From an uncultured Verrucomicrobiales bacterium (GTDB lineage Bacteria > Verrucomicrobiota > Verrucomicrobiia > Verrucomicrobiales > Akkermansiaceae), in NCBI GenBank assembly GCA_937916505.1, contig CALFSW010000428.1:1-33706 (forward strand): a stretch of DNA of 33,706 nucleotides, in the 5' to 3' direction. Shown here piece after piece: positions 7,723 through 16,923 of the stretch. The position numbers and the translations under genes are program-made. The first letter of the stretch is position 1. Each line of letters begins with the position of its first letter. The notes beneath the pieces were generated by a model, which worked only from the letters and a program-made list of their open reading frames with translations, made no database searches and had not been told where the DNA came from.

Positions 7723-7744
7723 TTTTCGGAGTTTCTTCCGAAAA
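7723..7744 (+). promoter_or_regulatory. 8-base inverted repeat upstream of the cytochrome/DUF1549 gene
   Basis: TTTTCGGA (7723-7730) and TCCGAAAA (7737-7744) are perfect inverted repeats around GTTTCT. It may form a small leader hairpin or a protein-binding site 64 bases before the ATG at 7808. Its low GC content argues against a terminator. Confidence 0.35.
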
Positions 7745-7807
7745 AACGATCTTTCCACGAGATTGAAGATTCGAAAACCCGGTATTATTTCGTATGTCAA
7801 ATTTGTG

Positions 7808-10800
7808 ATGCGCGGGTTTCTTCTCACTCTTTTTTTACCCTTCCCTCTTTACTCGAAGGTCGATTTCGCCAGTCAGGTCCAACCAATTCTCTCTGAGAAC
7901 TGCTATGCCTGCCACGGTCCCGATGAAGCGAGCGTGGAAGCCGGGCTTCGTCTCGATCGCCACGATCTCGCCTTGAAAGGTGGCGACTCGGGAGCAGCAA
8001 TCGTCCCGGGAGATCCGACCAAGTCCCTCCTCATCGAGCGAATTTCACTCGCCCATGATGACGACGATCTCATGCCTCCCTCTGAAAAGAAGGACCCATT
8101 GACCAAACCGCAAACGCAGATCCTCAACCAATGGATTCAGGAAGGAGCAAAGTGGGGCCAACATTGGGCATATGCCCCTCCGGTCCGCCCCACCATTCCA
8201 AAGGTGACCGCCACCTCCTGGCCTCAAAATCCAATCGATCATTTTGTCCTCGCCCGCCTTGAAGCTGAGAGCCTGAAGCCATCGCCCAAGGCTCCTCCCC
8301 GCACCCTCCTGCGCCGTCTCGCTCTCGATTTGGTCGGACTGCCCCCCTCACTCAAAGACCTCGCAACTTTCAAGACCACGGAAATTGACTCCCGGATTTT
8401 AGCTCTCCTCGCTTCCCCTCACCACGGGGAAAAGTGGGGACGTGAATGGCTGGATGTCGCCCGCTACGCCGATTCCTCGGGCTATGAAAAAGACCTCCCC
8501 CGGGAGATGCACTTCTATCGCGACTGGGTCGTCAGAGCCCTGAACGACGATATGGGCTATGATCAGTTCATCATCAGACAGATTGCCGGCGACCTCCTCG
8601 AAAACGCCACCCAGGATGACTTTATCGCGACCGGCTACCTTCGCAATTCAATGACCAACGAAGAAGGAGGCGCAAAACCCGAGCAATTCCGCGTCGAAGG
8701 ACTCTTCGATCGCATGGACGCAATCGGAAAAGGCATCCTCGGCATCACCACGCAATGTGCCCAGTGCCACACCCACAAATACGACCCGCTCACCCACGAT
8801 GAATATTTCGGGCTTTTCTCTTTTCTGAATAATACCCGCGAAACCTCCCACCCGGCCTATTCGCCCAAAGACCAACAGCGAATCACCTCTCTCAAAGAGA
8901 AGACCCTGAAAATCGAAGAGCGCTTTAAGACCATCCAACCTGATTGGCAGAAATCCTTTCATTCGTGGGAGGAGGAGCTTCTTTCTCTCCCGTCTACGAA
9001 TTGGATTGTGCAAGAGATCGCCCAGTTCGGAGACGATGGCCAAAAATATCAAAACCTTCCCGATGGGTCCCTAATCAATCAAGGCTATGCCGCCACCAAA
9101 ATGAGTGCTCCTTTCCAACATCAGCGCACCACTCTGAATGAAGTTTTTGCGGTTCGCCTCGAACTTCTCAATGATCCCTATCTCGCTCTCAATGGACCCG
9201 GTCGCTCCATGGCCGGAACGGGTGCCCTTTCCGAGTATACTCTCCGGGTCGACGAGAAGGATGCCGTTTTTAAAAGCGCGGTCGCTTCCGTCAACCCCTC
9301 CGATGCCAAACTGGATCGCATGCGCTACCCGCTCAATGCGCAACGCGGACCCGATGACCGCATCACCGGCCATGCCGCCTATGCCATCGATCGAAACGAA
9401 AAAACGGCCTGGAGCAACGATCTCGGACCCGGTCGTTCCAACGATCCCCAGGTCCTCATCATGGAGCTCGCCGCACCAATCGAAAACGCCATGGAACGCG
9501 ATCTCAAAACCTATCTCGTTCAGAAACACGGGGGATGGAATTCCGACGACAACCAGACCTTCAACATTGGCCGCTTTCGCCTTTCCTTTTCAAAGGCCAA
9601 GCCAAACGCCCTTGATTCCCTCCCCCCTCTCGTTCTCGAGGCCCTTCTCTCCGACAAAAGGAGCGCAAAACAGGAGCGCCTCCTCTTCTCACACTGGGTG
9701 AGGCAACAAGAGACCTTCGCTCCCCATCTCGCTGAGATCAAGGAACTCTGGAAGGCACATCCCCGCCCCGCCGTCGCCCTCATCGCACGGAAGACAAAAC
9801 ACCCGCGCGAGACCCGTCTTTTTGACCGGGGCGAGCAAAGCAAGCCGAAGCATCCTGTCAAACCCCACACTCCGGCCTTTCTCCATCCTCTGCCGGATGG
9901 TGACCCCAATTCCCGCCTGACCATGGCGCGCTGGCTTGTCGATCGTAAATCCCCGACGACAGCCCGCACGATTGTGAACCGCATCTGGCAATCCTACTTC
10001 GGAAAAGGCATCGTCGAGACTCCCGAGGACTTCGGCCTCCAAAGCCCCCGTCCCTCCCATCCCGACCTCCTCGACTGGCTCTCGGTTGAGTTCATGGAAA
10101 ACAACTGGAGCTTGAAACACCTCCACCGCCTCATCGCCGGCAGCGCCACCTATCAACAGGATTCCAAACACACCTCAAGCCTCCGTGAGGCCGATCCCAA
10201 CAACCGGCTCCTCGCCCGCGGCCCCCGGCTTCGGGTCCCTGCTGAAACGATCCGCGACATTCACCTTAGCGTTTCCGGGCTCTTGAACCCTCAACTCGGC
10301 GGACGCTGCGTTTTCCCTCCCGCACCCGATTTCCTTTTTCAAAAACCCAGCTCATACGGCCCCAAGATTTGGCACACCGAGATGGACACGCAGCGCTACC
10401 GCCGCGCTCTTTACACCTTCCGTTTCCGAAGTGTGACCCATCCCATGCTCATTGCCTTTGATGCCCCCGTCGGTGATGCCGCCTGCGTTCGTCGCACCAG
10501 CTCAACCACTCCCCTGCAGGCCCTCGTCACCCTCAATGAACCCATGTCCGTCGAGCTTGCCATCGCTCTCGCACATCGAATCCTGCAAACGTCCATCGAA
10601 GCCGCCTTCGAACGTTGCACCTCCCGTCCTCCGACTCCCGTAGAACTCAAAATTCTGAAAGACCTCTTCACCTCACAAAAGCAGGACTACTCGCAAAACC
10701 CCGAATCAGCCCGGGAACTCCTGAAAACCTATGCCCCCATCGGAGTGGACCTCTCCATCCACCCCGTTCCCGATCTCGCGGCCGCTGTCGCGGTCGCCCA

Positions 10801-10840
10801 AACCCTCCTGAACCTGGACGAAACCATCTCCAAAAACTAA
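7808..10840 (+). CDS. Planctomycete-type cytochrome c / DUF1549 / DUF1553 protein
   Basis: This is an exported multidomain protein of a family expanded in Planctomycetes and Verrucomicrobia. It is often found near sulfatases and carbohydrate-degradation genes, but its biochemical role is not settled. After a signal peptide (MRGFLLTLFLPFPLYSKVDF) there is a cytochrome domain with heme motif CYACHG (about residues 32-36) and PGDPTKSLLIERI. DUF1549 (about 130-345) holds WLDVARYADSSGYE and a second CxxCH in CAQCHTHKYDP (about 317-321). A beta-rich middle region follows, then DUF1553 (about 690-970; NRIWQSYFGKGIVETPEDFG and TTPLQALVTLNEP). It is 1,010 residues long. The frame opens with TTG at 7763, but ATG 7808 places the signal peptide correctly. 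It is paired with the DUF1501 gene 54 bases downstream. Confidence 0.93.
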   Translation: MRGFLLTLFLPFPLYSKVDFASQVQPILSENCYACHGPDEASVEAGLRLDRHDLALKGGDSGAAIVPGDPTKSLLIERISLAHDDDDLMPPSEKKDPLTKPQTQILNQWIQEGAKWGQHWAYAPPVRPTIPKVTATSWPQNPIDHFVLARLEAESLKPSPKAPPRTLLRRLALDLVGLPPSLKDLATFKTTEIDSRILALLASPHHGEKWGREWLDVARYADSSGYEKDLPREMHFYRDWVVRALNDDMGYDQFIIRQIAGDLLENATQDDFIATGYLRNSMTNEEGGAKPEQFRVEGLFDRMDAIGKGILGITTQCAQCHTHKYDPLTHDEYFGLFSFLNNTRETSHPAYSPKDQQRITSLKEKTLKIEERFKTIQPDWQKSFHSWEEELLSLPSTNWIVQEIAQFGDDGQKYQNLPDGSLINQGYAATKMSAPFQHQRTTLNEVFAVRLELLNDPYLALNGPGRSMAGTGALSEYTLRVDEKDAVFKSAVASVNPSDAKLDRMRYPLNAQRGPDDRITGHAAYAIDRNEKTAWSNDLGPGRSNDPQVLIMELAAPIENAMERDLKTYLVQKHGGWNSDDNQTFNIGRFRLSFSKAKPNALDSLPPLVLEALLSDKRSAKQERLLFSHWVRQQETFAPHLAEIKELWKAHPRPAVALIARKTKHPRETRLFDRGEQSKPKHPVKPHTPAFLHPLPDGDPNSRLTMARWLVDRKSPTTARTIVNRIWQSYFGKGIVETPEDFGLQSPRPSHPDLLDWLSVEFMENNWSLKHLHRLIAGSATYQQDSKHTSSLREADPNNRLLARGPRLRVPAETIRDIHLSVSGLLNPQLGGRCVFPPAPDFLFQKPSSYGPKIWHTEMDTQRYRRALYTFRFRSVTHPMLIAFDAPVGDAACVRRTSSTTPLQALVTLNEPMSVELAIALAHRILQTSIEAAFERCTSRPPTPVELKILKDLFTSQKQDYSQNPESARELLKTYAPIGVDLSIHPVPDLAAAVAVAQTLLNLDETISKN

Positions 10841-10894
10841 GCGATTCAACGTCCGGTTTCTTCCTCATCTTCAATCCCTTTTCACTCCTTTCAA

Positions 10895-12307
10895 ATGCTC
10901 CCCTCACAAACACTTTCAGACATTCAACGGAGTCACTCCCGGCGCTGGTTCCTCAAGGAATGTGGCGTCGGCCTCGGTGGCATCGCGCTGGCCTCGCTTG
11001 AAGCCCGCGCCTCGGTCACCAATCCCCTTGCTCCCAAAATTCCGCCCCGGGTTGCGAAGGCCAAAAACGTCATCTTTCTCTTCATGGGCGGAGCCCCCAG
11101 CCATCTCGATTTATTCGACAATAAACCCCAACTCACCAAGCTCAACGGCACACGCCCCCCGGCGGAACTTCTCAAGGACTACCAATCGGCCTTCATTCAG
11201 CCCAACAACACTCTTCTCGGGCCGAAATTCGCTTTCAAAAAATATGGCCGGGCCGGCACCGAGATGGCCGAAATTCTCCCCCACCTGGGCTCCGTCGCCG
11301 ATGACCTCGCCGTCATCCGCTCCATGCACACCGAGGCCTTCAACCACGCTCCGGCCCAAATCCTTCTTTCAACCGGTTCACAACAATTCGGCCGCCCCTC
11401 GCTGGGTTCCTGGGTAACCTACGGACTTGGATGCGAAACAGACGACCTCCCCTCCTTTGTCGTGATGTCCTCCGGATCAAAAGGCCCTTCCGGTGGCGCC
11501 GCCAACTTCAACTCGGGATTCCTTCCCTCGGTCCACGATGGCGTCCAGTTCCGCTCCGTCGGAGATCCTGTCCTTTTCCTTTCAAATCCGAAGGGAATCG
11601 AAAAGAACAACCGTCGGGCGGTCATTGATGCCATCAACGAACTCAATCAGCGCCATTTTGAATCGGTTGGTGATCCCGAGATCCAAACCCGCATCGCAGC
11701 CTACGAAATGTCCGCCCGCATGCAGGAGGTGGCACCCGAAGTCACCGACATCTCCCGTGAGCCCAAAGACATTCAGGAGATGTATGGAGCACAGCCCGGC
11801 GAACGCTCTTTTGCGAACAACGCCCTCCTCGCCCGGCGACTCGTTGAACGAGGCGTCCGCTTCGTTGAACTCTTCCACGAATCCTGGGATCAACATGGCG
11901 GTCTCGTTGGCGGTCTCAAAAAGAATTGCAAAGACGTCGACCAAGCATGCGCCGCTCTCATCAAGGACCTCAAACAACGCGGAATGCTCGATGATACCCT
12001 CATCGTTTTCGGTGGAGAATTCGGTCGCACCCCCATGGTGCAGGGAGGAAACGACGGACGCGATCACCACCCCAACGCCTTCACCATGTGGATGGCGGGC
12101 GGCGGCGTGAAAGGTGGAGTCAATCACGGGAAGACCGATGATCTGGGCTTCAATGCGGTTGAAGACAAAGTTCACGTCCACGACCTCAATGCCACCATTC
12201 TCCACCTCCTCGGATTCGATCACACCCGATTAACCACCCGGTTTCAGGGTCGCGACTACCGCCTCACCGATGTCCACGGCCACGTTGTCAAACCGATCCT
12301 GAGCTAG
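10895..12307 (+). CDS. DUF1501 protein with Tat signal
   Basis: This DUF1501 protein belongs to the alkaline-phosphatase/sulfatase-like superfamily and is the usual partner of the DUF1549/DUF1553 protein. The twin-arginine signal is SRRWFLKECGVGLGGIALAS at about residues 15-34, so export should be through Tat. Family features include VIFLFMGGAPSHLDLFDNKP, FGGEFGRTPMVQGGNDGRDHHP and HGKTDDLGFNAVEDKVHVHDL, which carry metal-ligand-like Asp and His residues. The 470-residue length is normal. It lies 54 bases after the partner gene on the same strand, so they form an operon. Its TAG overlaps the stop of the convergent PanB-like gene within CTAG (12304-12307). Confidence 0.94.
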   Translation: MLPSQTLSDIQRSHSRRWFLKECGVGLGGIALASLEARASVTNPLAPKIPPRVAKAKNVIFLFMGGAPSHLDLFDNKPQLTKLNGTRPPAELLKDYQSAFIQPNNTLLGPKFAFKKYGRAGTEMAEILPHLGSVADDLAVIRSMHTEAFNHAPAQILLSTGSQQFGRPSLGSWVTYGLGCETDDLPSFVVMSSGSKGPSGGAANFNSGFLPSVHDGVQFRSVGDPVLFLSNPKGIEKNNRRAVIDAINELNQRHFESVGDPEIQTRIAAYEMSARMQEVAPEVTDISREPKDIQEMYGAQPGERSFANNALLARRLVERGVRFVELFHESWDQHGGLVGGLKKNCKDVDQACAALIKDLKQRGMLDDTLIVFGGEFGRTPMVQGGNDGRDHHPNAFTMWMAGGGVKGGVNHGKTDDLGFNAVEDKVHVHDLNATILHLLGFDHTRLTTRFQGRDYRLTDVHGHVVKPILS

Positions 12308-13113
12308 CTGTTAAGAGATTCCCGAAAGTCCTCCAGTACCGCAGGGTCCATTTCGATGAGATGACCCTCTGCCGGAAACGCTCCCTTTTGAACGTCTGCG
12401 ATGTATTCGCCAAAGGCCGAGATCCGCTCCTCCTGCAGCCTGCGATGTTCTTCGGCAAAATCACGATACGCTTTGGCGTGACGCGGCAGGCGTTCGTCAT
12501 AGTCGCCCAGAATGTCATCGGAGAAGAGAAACTGGGTGTCGCATCCCGATCCGGATCCCAGCGACATCAACAACATCGACGTTTCGCGGCAAAGCCAGGT
12601 CGCCAGCTGGTGCGGAACACATTCGATCTCGGCGGCATAGGCCCCGGCATTTTCCAGGTCCTTCATTTTTTGATAAAGCCCCTTCGCCTCTTCAACCGTT
12701 TTTCCAATTGCCCGGTAATTCGTCCACGTGACATGGCGCGGAACCAATCCCAAATGCCCCACGACAGGAATGCCTTCCCTGGCCATCCCTTCGATCATCC
12801 ACGGGCTGGCCGAGCAGTAAACAGAACTGGCTCCAAGTTCGAGAGCCTGAAATCCCACGCGAATTGCTTCCTCCTGCGAAGCCAATCCGTGAGGAGTTGC
12901 GCCTGATAAAAAACTCCCCGGAGCAGCCTCAACGAGTGCCGAAAACCGCGACTGGGACTCCGGAGAATCAAAACTGCAGCTCATTAAATCGACGCCGGCG
13001 ATCTCGGCAGCGGTCGCTTCCTCCGGCGACTTGACATGGATATGCGTCAGGCAACGTTTCCCCTTCAGCTTTCGGAGATCATGGACGGTATACTTTTTTC
13101 GCGGACGGATCAT
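12304..13113 (-). CDS. Divergent PanB-like protein (ketopantoate hydroxymethyltransferase family)
   Basis: The 269-residue TIM-barrel protein resembles PanB, which makes ketopantoate for pantothenate/CoA. Shared segments are GIPVVGHLGLVPRHV, ENAGAYAAEIECVPHQLA and SLGSGSGCDTQFLFSDDILG. Key canonical motifs are changed: VGDSLG near the N-terminus reads CSFDSP, the D84 strand reads SFLSGATPHG, and the KIEGG motif, whose Lys and Glu bind substrate and metal, reads VYCSAS. It is therefore probably a PEP-mutase/PanB-superfamily paralogue with another substrate. ATG 13113 is the only reasonable start. There is no panC beside it, which also argues against a plain pantothenate role. The family is sure; the reaction is not. 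Confidence 0.8.
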   Translation of the reverse strand: MIRPRKKYTVHDLRKLKGKRCLTHIHVKSPEEATAAEIAGVDLMSCSFDSPESQSRFSALVEAAPGSFLSGATPHGLASQEEAIRVGFQALELGASSVYCSASPWMIEGMAREGIPVVGHLGLVPRHVTWTNYRAIGKTVEEAKGLYQKMKDLENAGAYAAEIECVPHQLATWLCRETSMLLMSLGSGSGCDTQFLFSDDILGDYDERLPRHAKAYRDFAEEHRRLQEERISAFGEYIADVQKGAFPAEGHLIEMDPAVLEDFRESLNS

Positions 13114-13305
13114 TGGTGGGCATCCTAATCAGATCTCCAACACTTCACAAAGTCCCACTTGCCCTTTTGCTCCCGCCTTTCATTCTCCCCCTCTCCCATC
13201 GATCACCTTCCGGTCATATCCGTATTCGTTTTTGTCATCGGCGTGTGATCGAAGATCGATTGCACAAATCCCACCAACCTTTTTCTCCTTTACCCAAAAA
13301 TCAAA

Positions 13306-14814
13306 ATGAAAGAAGTAGATGTCGTTCTCATTGGCGGCGGAATCATGTCAGCGAATCTGGGGGCCCTGCTTAAGAAGCTTGACCCGTCTTTAAAGATTCA
13401 TCTCTACGAAGTTGCTGACGATTTCGCAAAGGAAGCCTCCGATGGCTGGCACAATGCCGGGACAGGACATGCCGGCATTTGCGAACTCAGTTATACCCCT
13501 CATCGGGGATCTGATGGTGAAGTTGAAGTCACCAAGGCCGTTGAGATTTTCGAAGAGTTCGAAAAGTCTCTGCAATTTTGGGCCTCGACGGTGCGGGAAG
13601 GCATGATCGATTCTCCCGCCGAATTCATCAACCCCGTCCCTCATCTCAGCTTCGTGCACGGCGAAGAAGGAGTCGATTTCCTCACTTCCCGCTTCCAGGG
13701 CCTGAAGAAGCACCACTTTTTCGAATCGATGACTTTCACCAACGATCGGGACGAGATCAAGAAATGGGCCCCCCTTCTCGTTGACGGCAGAAGCGATGAG
13801 CCGGTGGCCGCAACGAAAATGGATCACGGCACAGATGTGAATTTCGGTGCCCTCTCACGCAAGCTCATCGCCTGGATTGGCTCCCAAGATGATTGTCAAA
13901 CCCTCACCCGGCATCGTGTCACCGACCTCAAAGAGGTTGAATCCGGTTGGCAGGTTTCCATTCGCAATGAAAAAACAGGCGAAAGATTCGAAGTCAGAAG
14001 TCACTTTGTCTTCATCGGAGCTGGTGGAGGAAGTCTCCCTCTTCTTCAGAAGTCCGGGATCCCGGAAGCAAAGGGCTACGGAGCCTTCCCCATTGGCGGC
14101 CAATGGTTGATTTGCCAGACTCCCGGGATTGTTTCAAAGCATCATGCCAAAGTCTACGGAGCCGCATTGGGAGCGGCTCCGACAATGGCGGTCCCCCATC
14201 TCGATACCCGGGTGATCGATGGAAAACGCTCACTTCTTTTCGGACCATACGGATCATGGACCACCAAGTTTCTTCACGAAAAAGGGAGCTTTTCCGACCT
14301 CTTTCAATCAATCCGCTTCGGAAATCTATGGCCCCTGATCAAGACGGGGATCTGCAATATCCCCCTCGTGGGATACCTCATCGGCCAAGGCCTGCAATCG
14401 ATGGATCGACGCCTCACCGAACTTCGTCGCTTCTATCCGGAGGTAGAAAAAGGTGACTGGAAACTCATCGATGCGGGCATTCGGGTGCAAGCAATCAAAT
14501 CAGTCGATGGCGATGCCGGCATCGTGCACTTTGGCACCGAGGTTTTAACCAACCAAAAAAAAACGATCTCCGCTCTCCTCGGTGCCTCTCCCGGGGCCTC
14601 GGTCTCGGTCAACGTCATGCTCGATGTCATCAAGAAATGTTTTCCGCATCTTTTGGAAGGTCCGCCCCTCGCGATTCTTCAAGCGCTCATTCCCTCCTAC
14701 GATCGCGATCTCAAATCAAATGACGAGGCGGAGTTCTTCCACGGAATTCACGAAGCAGCACTCCAGGAACTACATCTCTCAAAGAAGCCCGAATCGCGAC
14801 CTCCGGCTTCCTGA
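13306..14814 (+). CDS. mqo: Malate:quinone oxidoreductase
   Basis: This FAD-dependent membrane-associated enzyme oxidises malate to oxaloacetate and passes electrons to the quinone pool, in the TCA cycle. The FAD-binding motif VVLIGGGIMSANLGALLKKL is at residues 5-24. Mqo-specific segments are EASDGWHNAGTGHAGICELSY, FINPVPHLSFVHGEE, MDHGTDVNFGALSRKLI and VSVNVMLDVIKKCFP. At 502 residues it has the usual length. It is monocistronic, with 192 bases upstream that contain no promoter I can name with confidence, and it converges on the LamG operon. No partner gene of the pathway is adjacent. Confidence 0.96.
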   Translation: MKEVDVVLIGGGIMSANLGALLKKLDPSLKIHLYEVADDFAKEASDGWHNAGTGHAGICELSYTPHRGSDGEVEVTKAVEIFEEFEKSLQFWASTVREGMIDSPAEFINPVPHLSFVHGEEGVDFLTSRFQGLKKHHFFESMTFTNDRDEIKKWAPLLVDGRSDEPVAATKMDHGTDVNFGALSRKLIAWIGSQDDCQTLTRHRVTDLKEVESGWQVSIRNEKTGERFEVRSHFVFIGAGGGSLPLLQKSGIPEAKGYGAFPIGGQWLICQTPGIVSKHHAKVYGAALGAAPTMAVPHLDTRVIDGKRSLLFGPYGSWTTKFLHEKGSFSDLFQSIRFGNLWPLIKTGICNIPLVGYLIGQGLQSMDRRLTELRRFYPEVEKGDWKLIDAGIRVQAIKSVDGDAGIVHFGTEVLTNQKKTISALLGASPGASVSVNVMLDVIKKCFPHLLEGPPLAILQALIPSYDRDLKSNDEAEFFHGIHEAALQELHLSKKPESRPPAS

Positions 14815-14853
14815 AGTCATTGGAAGGGCGGAAAGAGGCTGCGGAGTGAGCGC

Positions 14854-16881
14854 TTATTCTTCCCCGGAGAGACGACCGACCCGGTAGAATACCTGTGACC
14901 CGGAGGCATCGGTATCGACGACGGCGGTGGTCGTGGTAGCAGGGCCGGCAGCGGCAGCGATCCGGGGCTGGAGAACGACCCAGGAGTCGAGATCAAAGCT
15001 TTTGCGGACTTCGAACACTTCACCTTCCTTCGACTCCCACATCAGGGTGGTGGTGTCGGCGACGGCATCATGCTCGATGTCGGTGATTGAGATCTGGCCC
15101 GGGGTCAATCGGAGAATGACATCGTCTCCCGCAAGATTCCCGTGAGCGAAAACGGCAAGGTAGAGGCTGTTTCCCTGGACGGTGAGATAGTAGGGCGTGA
15201 ATCCATCGGGAACGAGATTGCTGAGATCTTCCCAATTCCCGGAGACGAAGTCCGCGAGTGTCGCAAAGCGAATGAATTTGTTCTCGTTGGGATCACTGCC
15301 CCCGGCGTGCGTCGCCGAAAAATAGCTGCTGGCATACCAAAACCCATTGAAAAACTCGGCGTCATTGAGAACCAATCCGGTGGTCGTCCATGACCCGGCA
15401 GAGGCATTGCGTATCTTGCCAAAGCTATTGTAGACATTGACCTCCCCGGTATCCCAGTCGACCACTTCTACGATGCGGCCTGCCGCAGATCCGATGACAT
15501 GCAAGCGGCCGTTGGCAAAGGTCAAACTCCGCGCGTAACCGCCCAAGGATCCGCCAAGAGGAAGAACGCTCTCGTTTTGGCTGATTGCCGAAAAGCGAAA
15601 GACGTGTCCCGAGTTGGGATTGAGCGCATAAATCCAATCGGTGGCGGGATCGATGACAATGTCGTGTGGACGATTTAAAGGAACACCCAAAATGTTGTTG
15701 GTCTGAGCGGCAATCGTGGCACTCGAGAGATCGGCGAAGGCGATCAGCCGATTATTATCGGTATCGTTGGCATAGTAGAGACGATCTGCGGGATTGTAGA
15801 CGACCGAGTGTTGGCCTCTGACCGGAATTGGCGAGACCTTCAGGGGATCGCCGGGACCGTCGCGATACAAGAAGCGGTTGTTTTTCAGGTCGGTGACGAT
15901 CTCCTCGCCTTCCGGTCCAAAGGCAATGTGGGTCGCCCAGTTGAAGGTGGTCGGGTCACTGCCGCCGGGGGCGTATTGACTGACGTCTAGTCCAAATCCC
16001 GACGAACCCGGTGGTTCGGGCGGTTCGGGTGGCTCGGGCGGGGTTTCACCGGAAGCGGCATAATGGGTGAGGATGGCCGCCGCATCCAGGACCGTTCCGT
16101 AGATTGCGAATTCATCGATCAATCCGTCGAAAGAGCGATACCCCCCATCAACAACCCTTCTTGCCGCACCAACGGAGATGAAGGGGGTGCCGATGGTGCC
16201 GGGATCGCCGTTTCCACCGCCATTAAAAGTGAGACCATTGTTGAGAATCCCGTTCTTTGCCACCTCCACCCCATCGACATAGAGGATGAGTTCGCTGTTC
16301 GTGCTACTGGCGGTGACGACGACGTGGTGCCACACGCTGTCGCTCATGGGACTCTCGACAAAGTCACGAGTGGCACCGGGAGAACCTTGTTGAATGAGGC
16401 CGACACTGCCACCGGGAACCCCCATTGTCCCGCCCTCGGCTCCGATGCCGAAGAGGACATCGTCGTTCCAGCCTCCCTGGTCGTTTCCAAAGAGATTGGA
16501 CGCGGAGGTTTTCGCCGGGTCCCAATTCACCCACGCTTCGATGCTCCACTCGGTCAACGATGACGGCAGCGCCGCCGCCAGGACATGACCGCCCCCAAAA
16601 TCATAGGAGGTTCCGCCCTGGGCGAAAGTCGCTTGATTGATTGTCACCGCTCCGCCAGCCGTTCCGATGGTGCCGTCATTCGTCGCGCCCGTGGAACCGG
16701 AGTTGGTCGCGATTGTTCCGTTGGTTTCATCGAATTCGTAGTAAACGATGGGGCTGTCCGCCAACACGGCATCCCGATAGGAGACCGTGCCTCCATCAGA
16801 AGCGCTTGCAAGAGATAGCACCCCGGCGGCATAGGTCCACAGTGGCAATCTAAGATTATTCATTCTGCGTTGTTTATTCAT
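14854..16881 (-). CDS. Secreted LamG plus beta-propeller protein
   Basis: This is a 675-residue secreted protein, probably carbohydrate- or protein-binding. An N-terminal signal lies around residues 7-30. A LamG/concanavalin-like domain (about 34-275) holds VYYEFDETNGT, EWSIEAWVNWD, WHHVVVTASSTNSELILYVDG and DGLIDEFAIYGTVLD. A PPEPPEPPEPPG linker (about 285) leads to an NHL-like propeller region (about 300-590; repeats such as NRPHDIVIDPATDWIYALN). It ends with a short 'LMWESKEGEVFEVRKSFDLDSW...FYRV' domain seen in many verrucomicrobial secreted proteins. Its LamG part is a near copy of the upstream gene's. An alternative start is Met7 (16863). It is the last gene of the likely 18942-14854 operon and has no PEP-CTERM tail. 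Confidence 0.85.
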   Translation of the reverse strand: MNKQRRMNNLRLPLWTYAAGVLSLASASDGGTVSYRDAVLADSPIVYYEFDETNGTIATNSGSTGATNDGTIGTAGGAVTINQATFAQGGTSYDFGGGHVLAAALPSSLTEWSIEAWVNWDPAKTSASNLFGNDQGGWNDDVLFGIGAEGGTMGVPGGSVGLIQQGSPGATRDFVESPMSDSVWHHVVVTASSTNSELILYVDGVEVAKNGILNNGLTFNGGGNGDPGTIGTPFISVGAARRVVDGGYRSFDGLIDEFAIYGTVLDAAAILTHYAASGETPPEPPEPPEPPGSSGFGLDVSQYAPGGSDPTTFNWATHIAFGPEGEEIVTDLKNNRFLYRDGPGDPLKVSPIPVRGQHSVVYNPADRLYYANDTDNNRLIAFADLSSATIAAQTNNILGVPLNRPHDIVIDPATDWIYALNPNSGHVFRFSAISQNESVLPLGGSLGGYARSLTFANGRLHVIGSAAGRIVEVVDWDTGEVNVYNSFGKIRNASAGSWTTTGLVLNDAEFFNGFWYASSYFSATHAGGSDPNENKFIRFATLADFVSGNWEDLSNLVPDGFTPYYLTVQGNSLYLAVFAHGNLAGDDVILRLTPGQISITDIEHDAVADTTTLMWESKEGEVFEVRKSFDLDSWVVLQPRIAAAAGPATTTTAVVDTDASGSQVFYRVGRLSGEE
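16081..16780. repeat. LamG-encoding direct repeat, copy 1
   Basis: This aligns with 17197-17896 at a constant offset of 1,116 bases, with no gap over 700 bases and about 52 mismatches by hand count (near 93% identity). It lies wholly inside coding sequence and is in the same frame in both genes, so it is a recent gene duplication rather than a mobile element. Confidence 0.9.
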
Positions 16882-16923
16882 TATCGATCGGATTCCCCAA
16901 ACTTGCTCAACACGCCGGGCCGA

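Noticed and set aside
7763-7807. TTG start 15 codons upstream for the cytochrome/DUF1549 gene
   Set aside because: The downstream ATG at 7808 puts the signal peptide at the N-terminus; the extra residues would precede it.
16004-16050. Short tandem repeat of about 9-12 bases (ggttcggg-type units)
   Set aside because: It encodes the proline-rich PPEPPEPP linker between the LamG and propeller domains; no separate element is needed.
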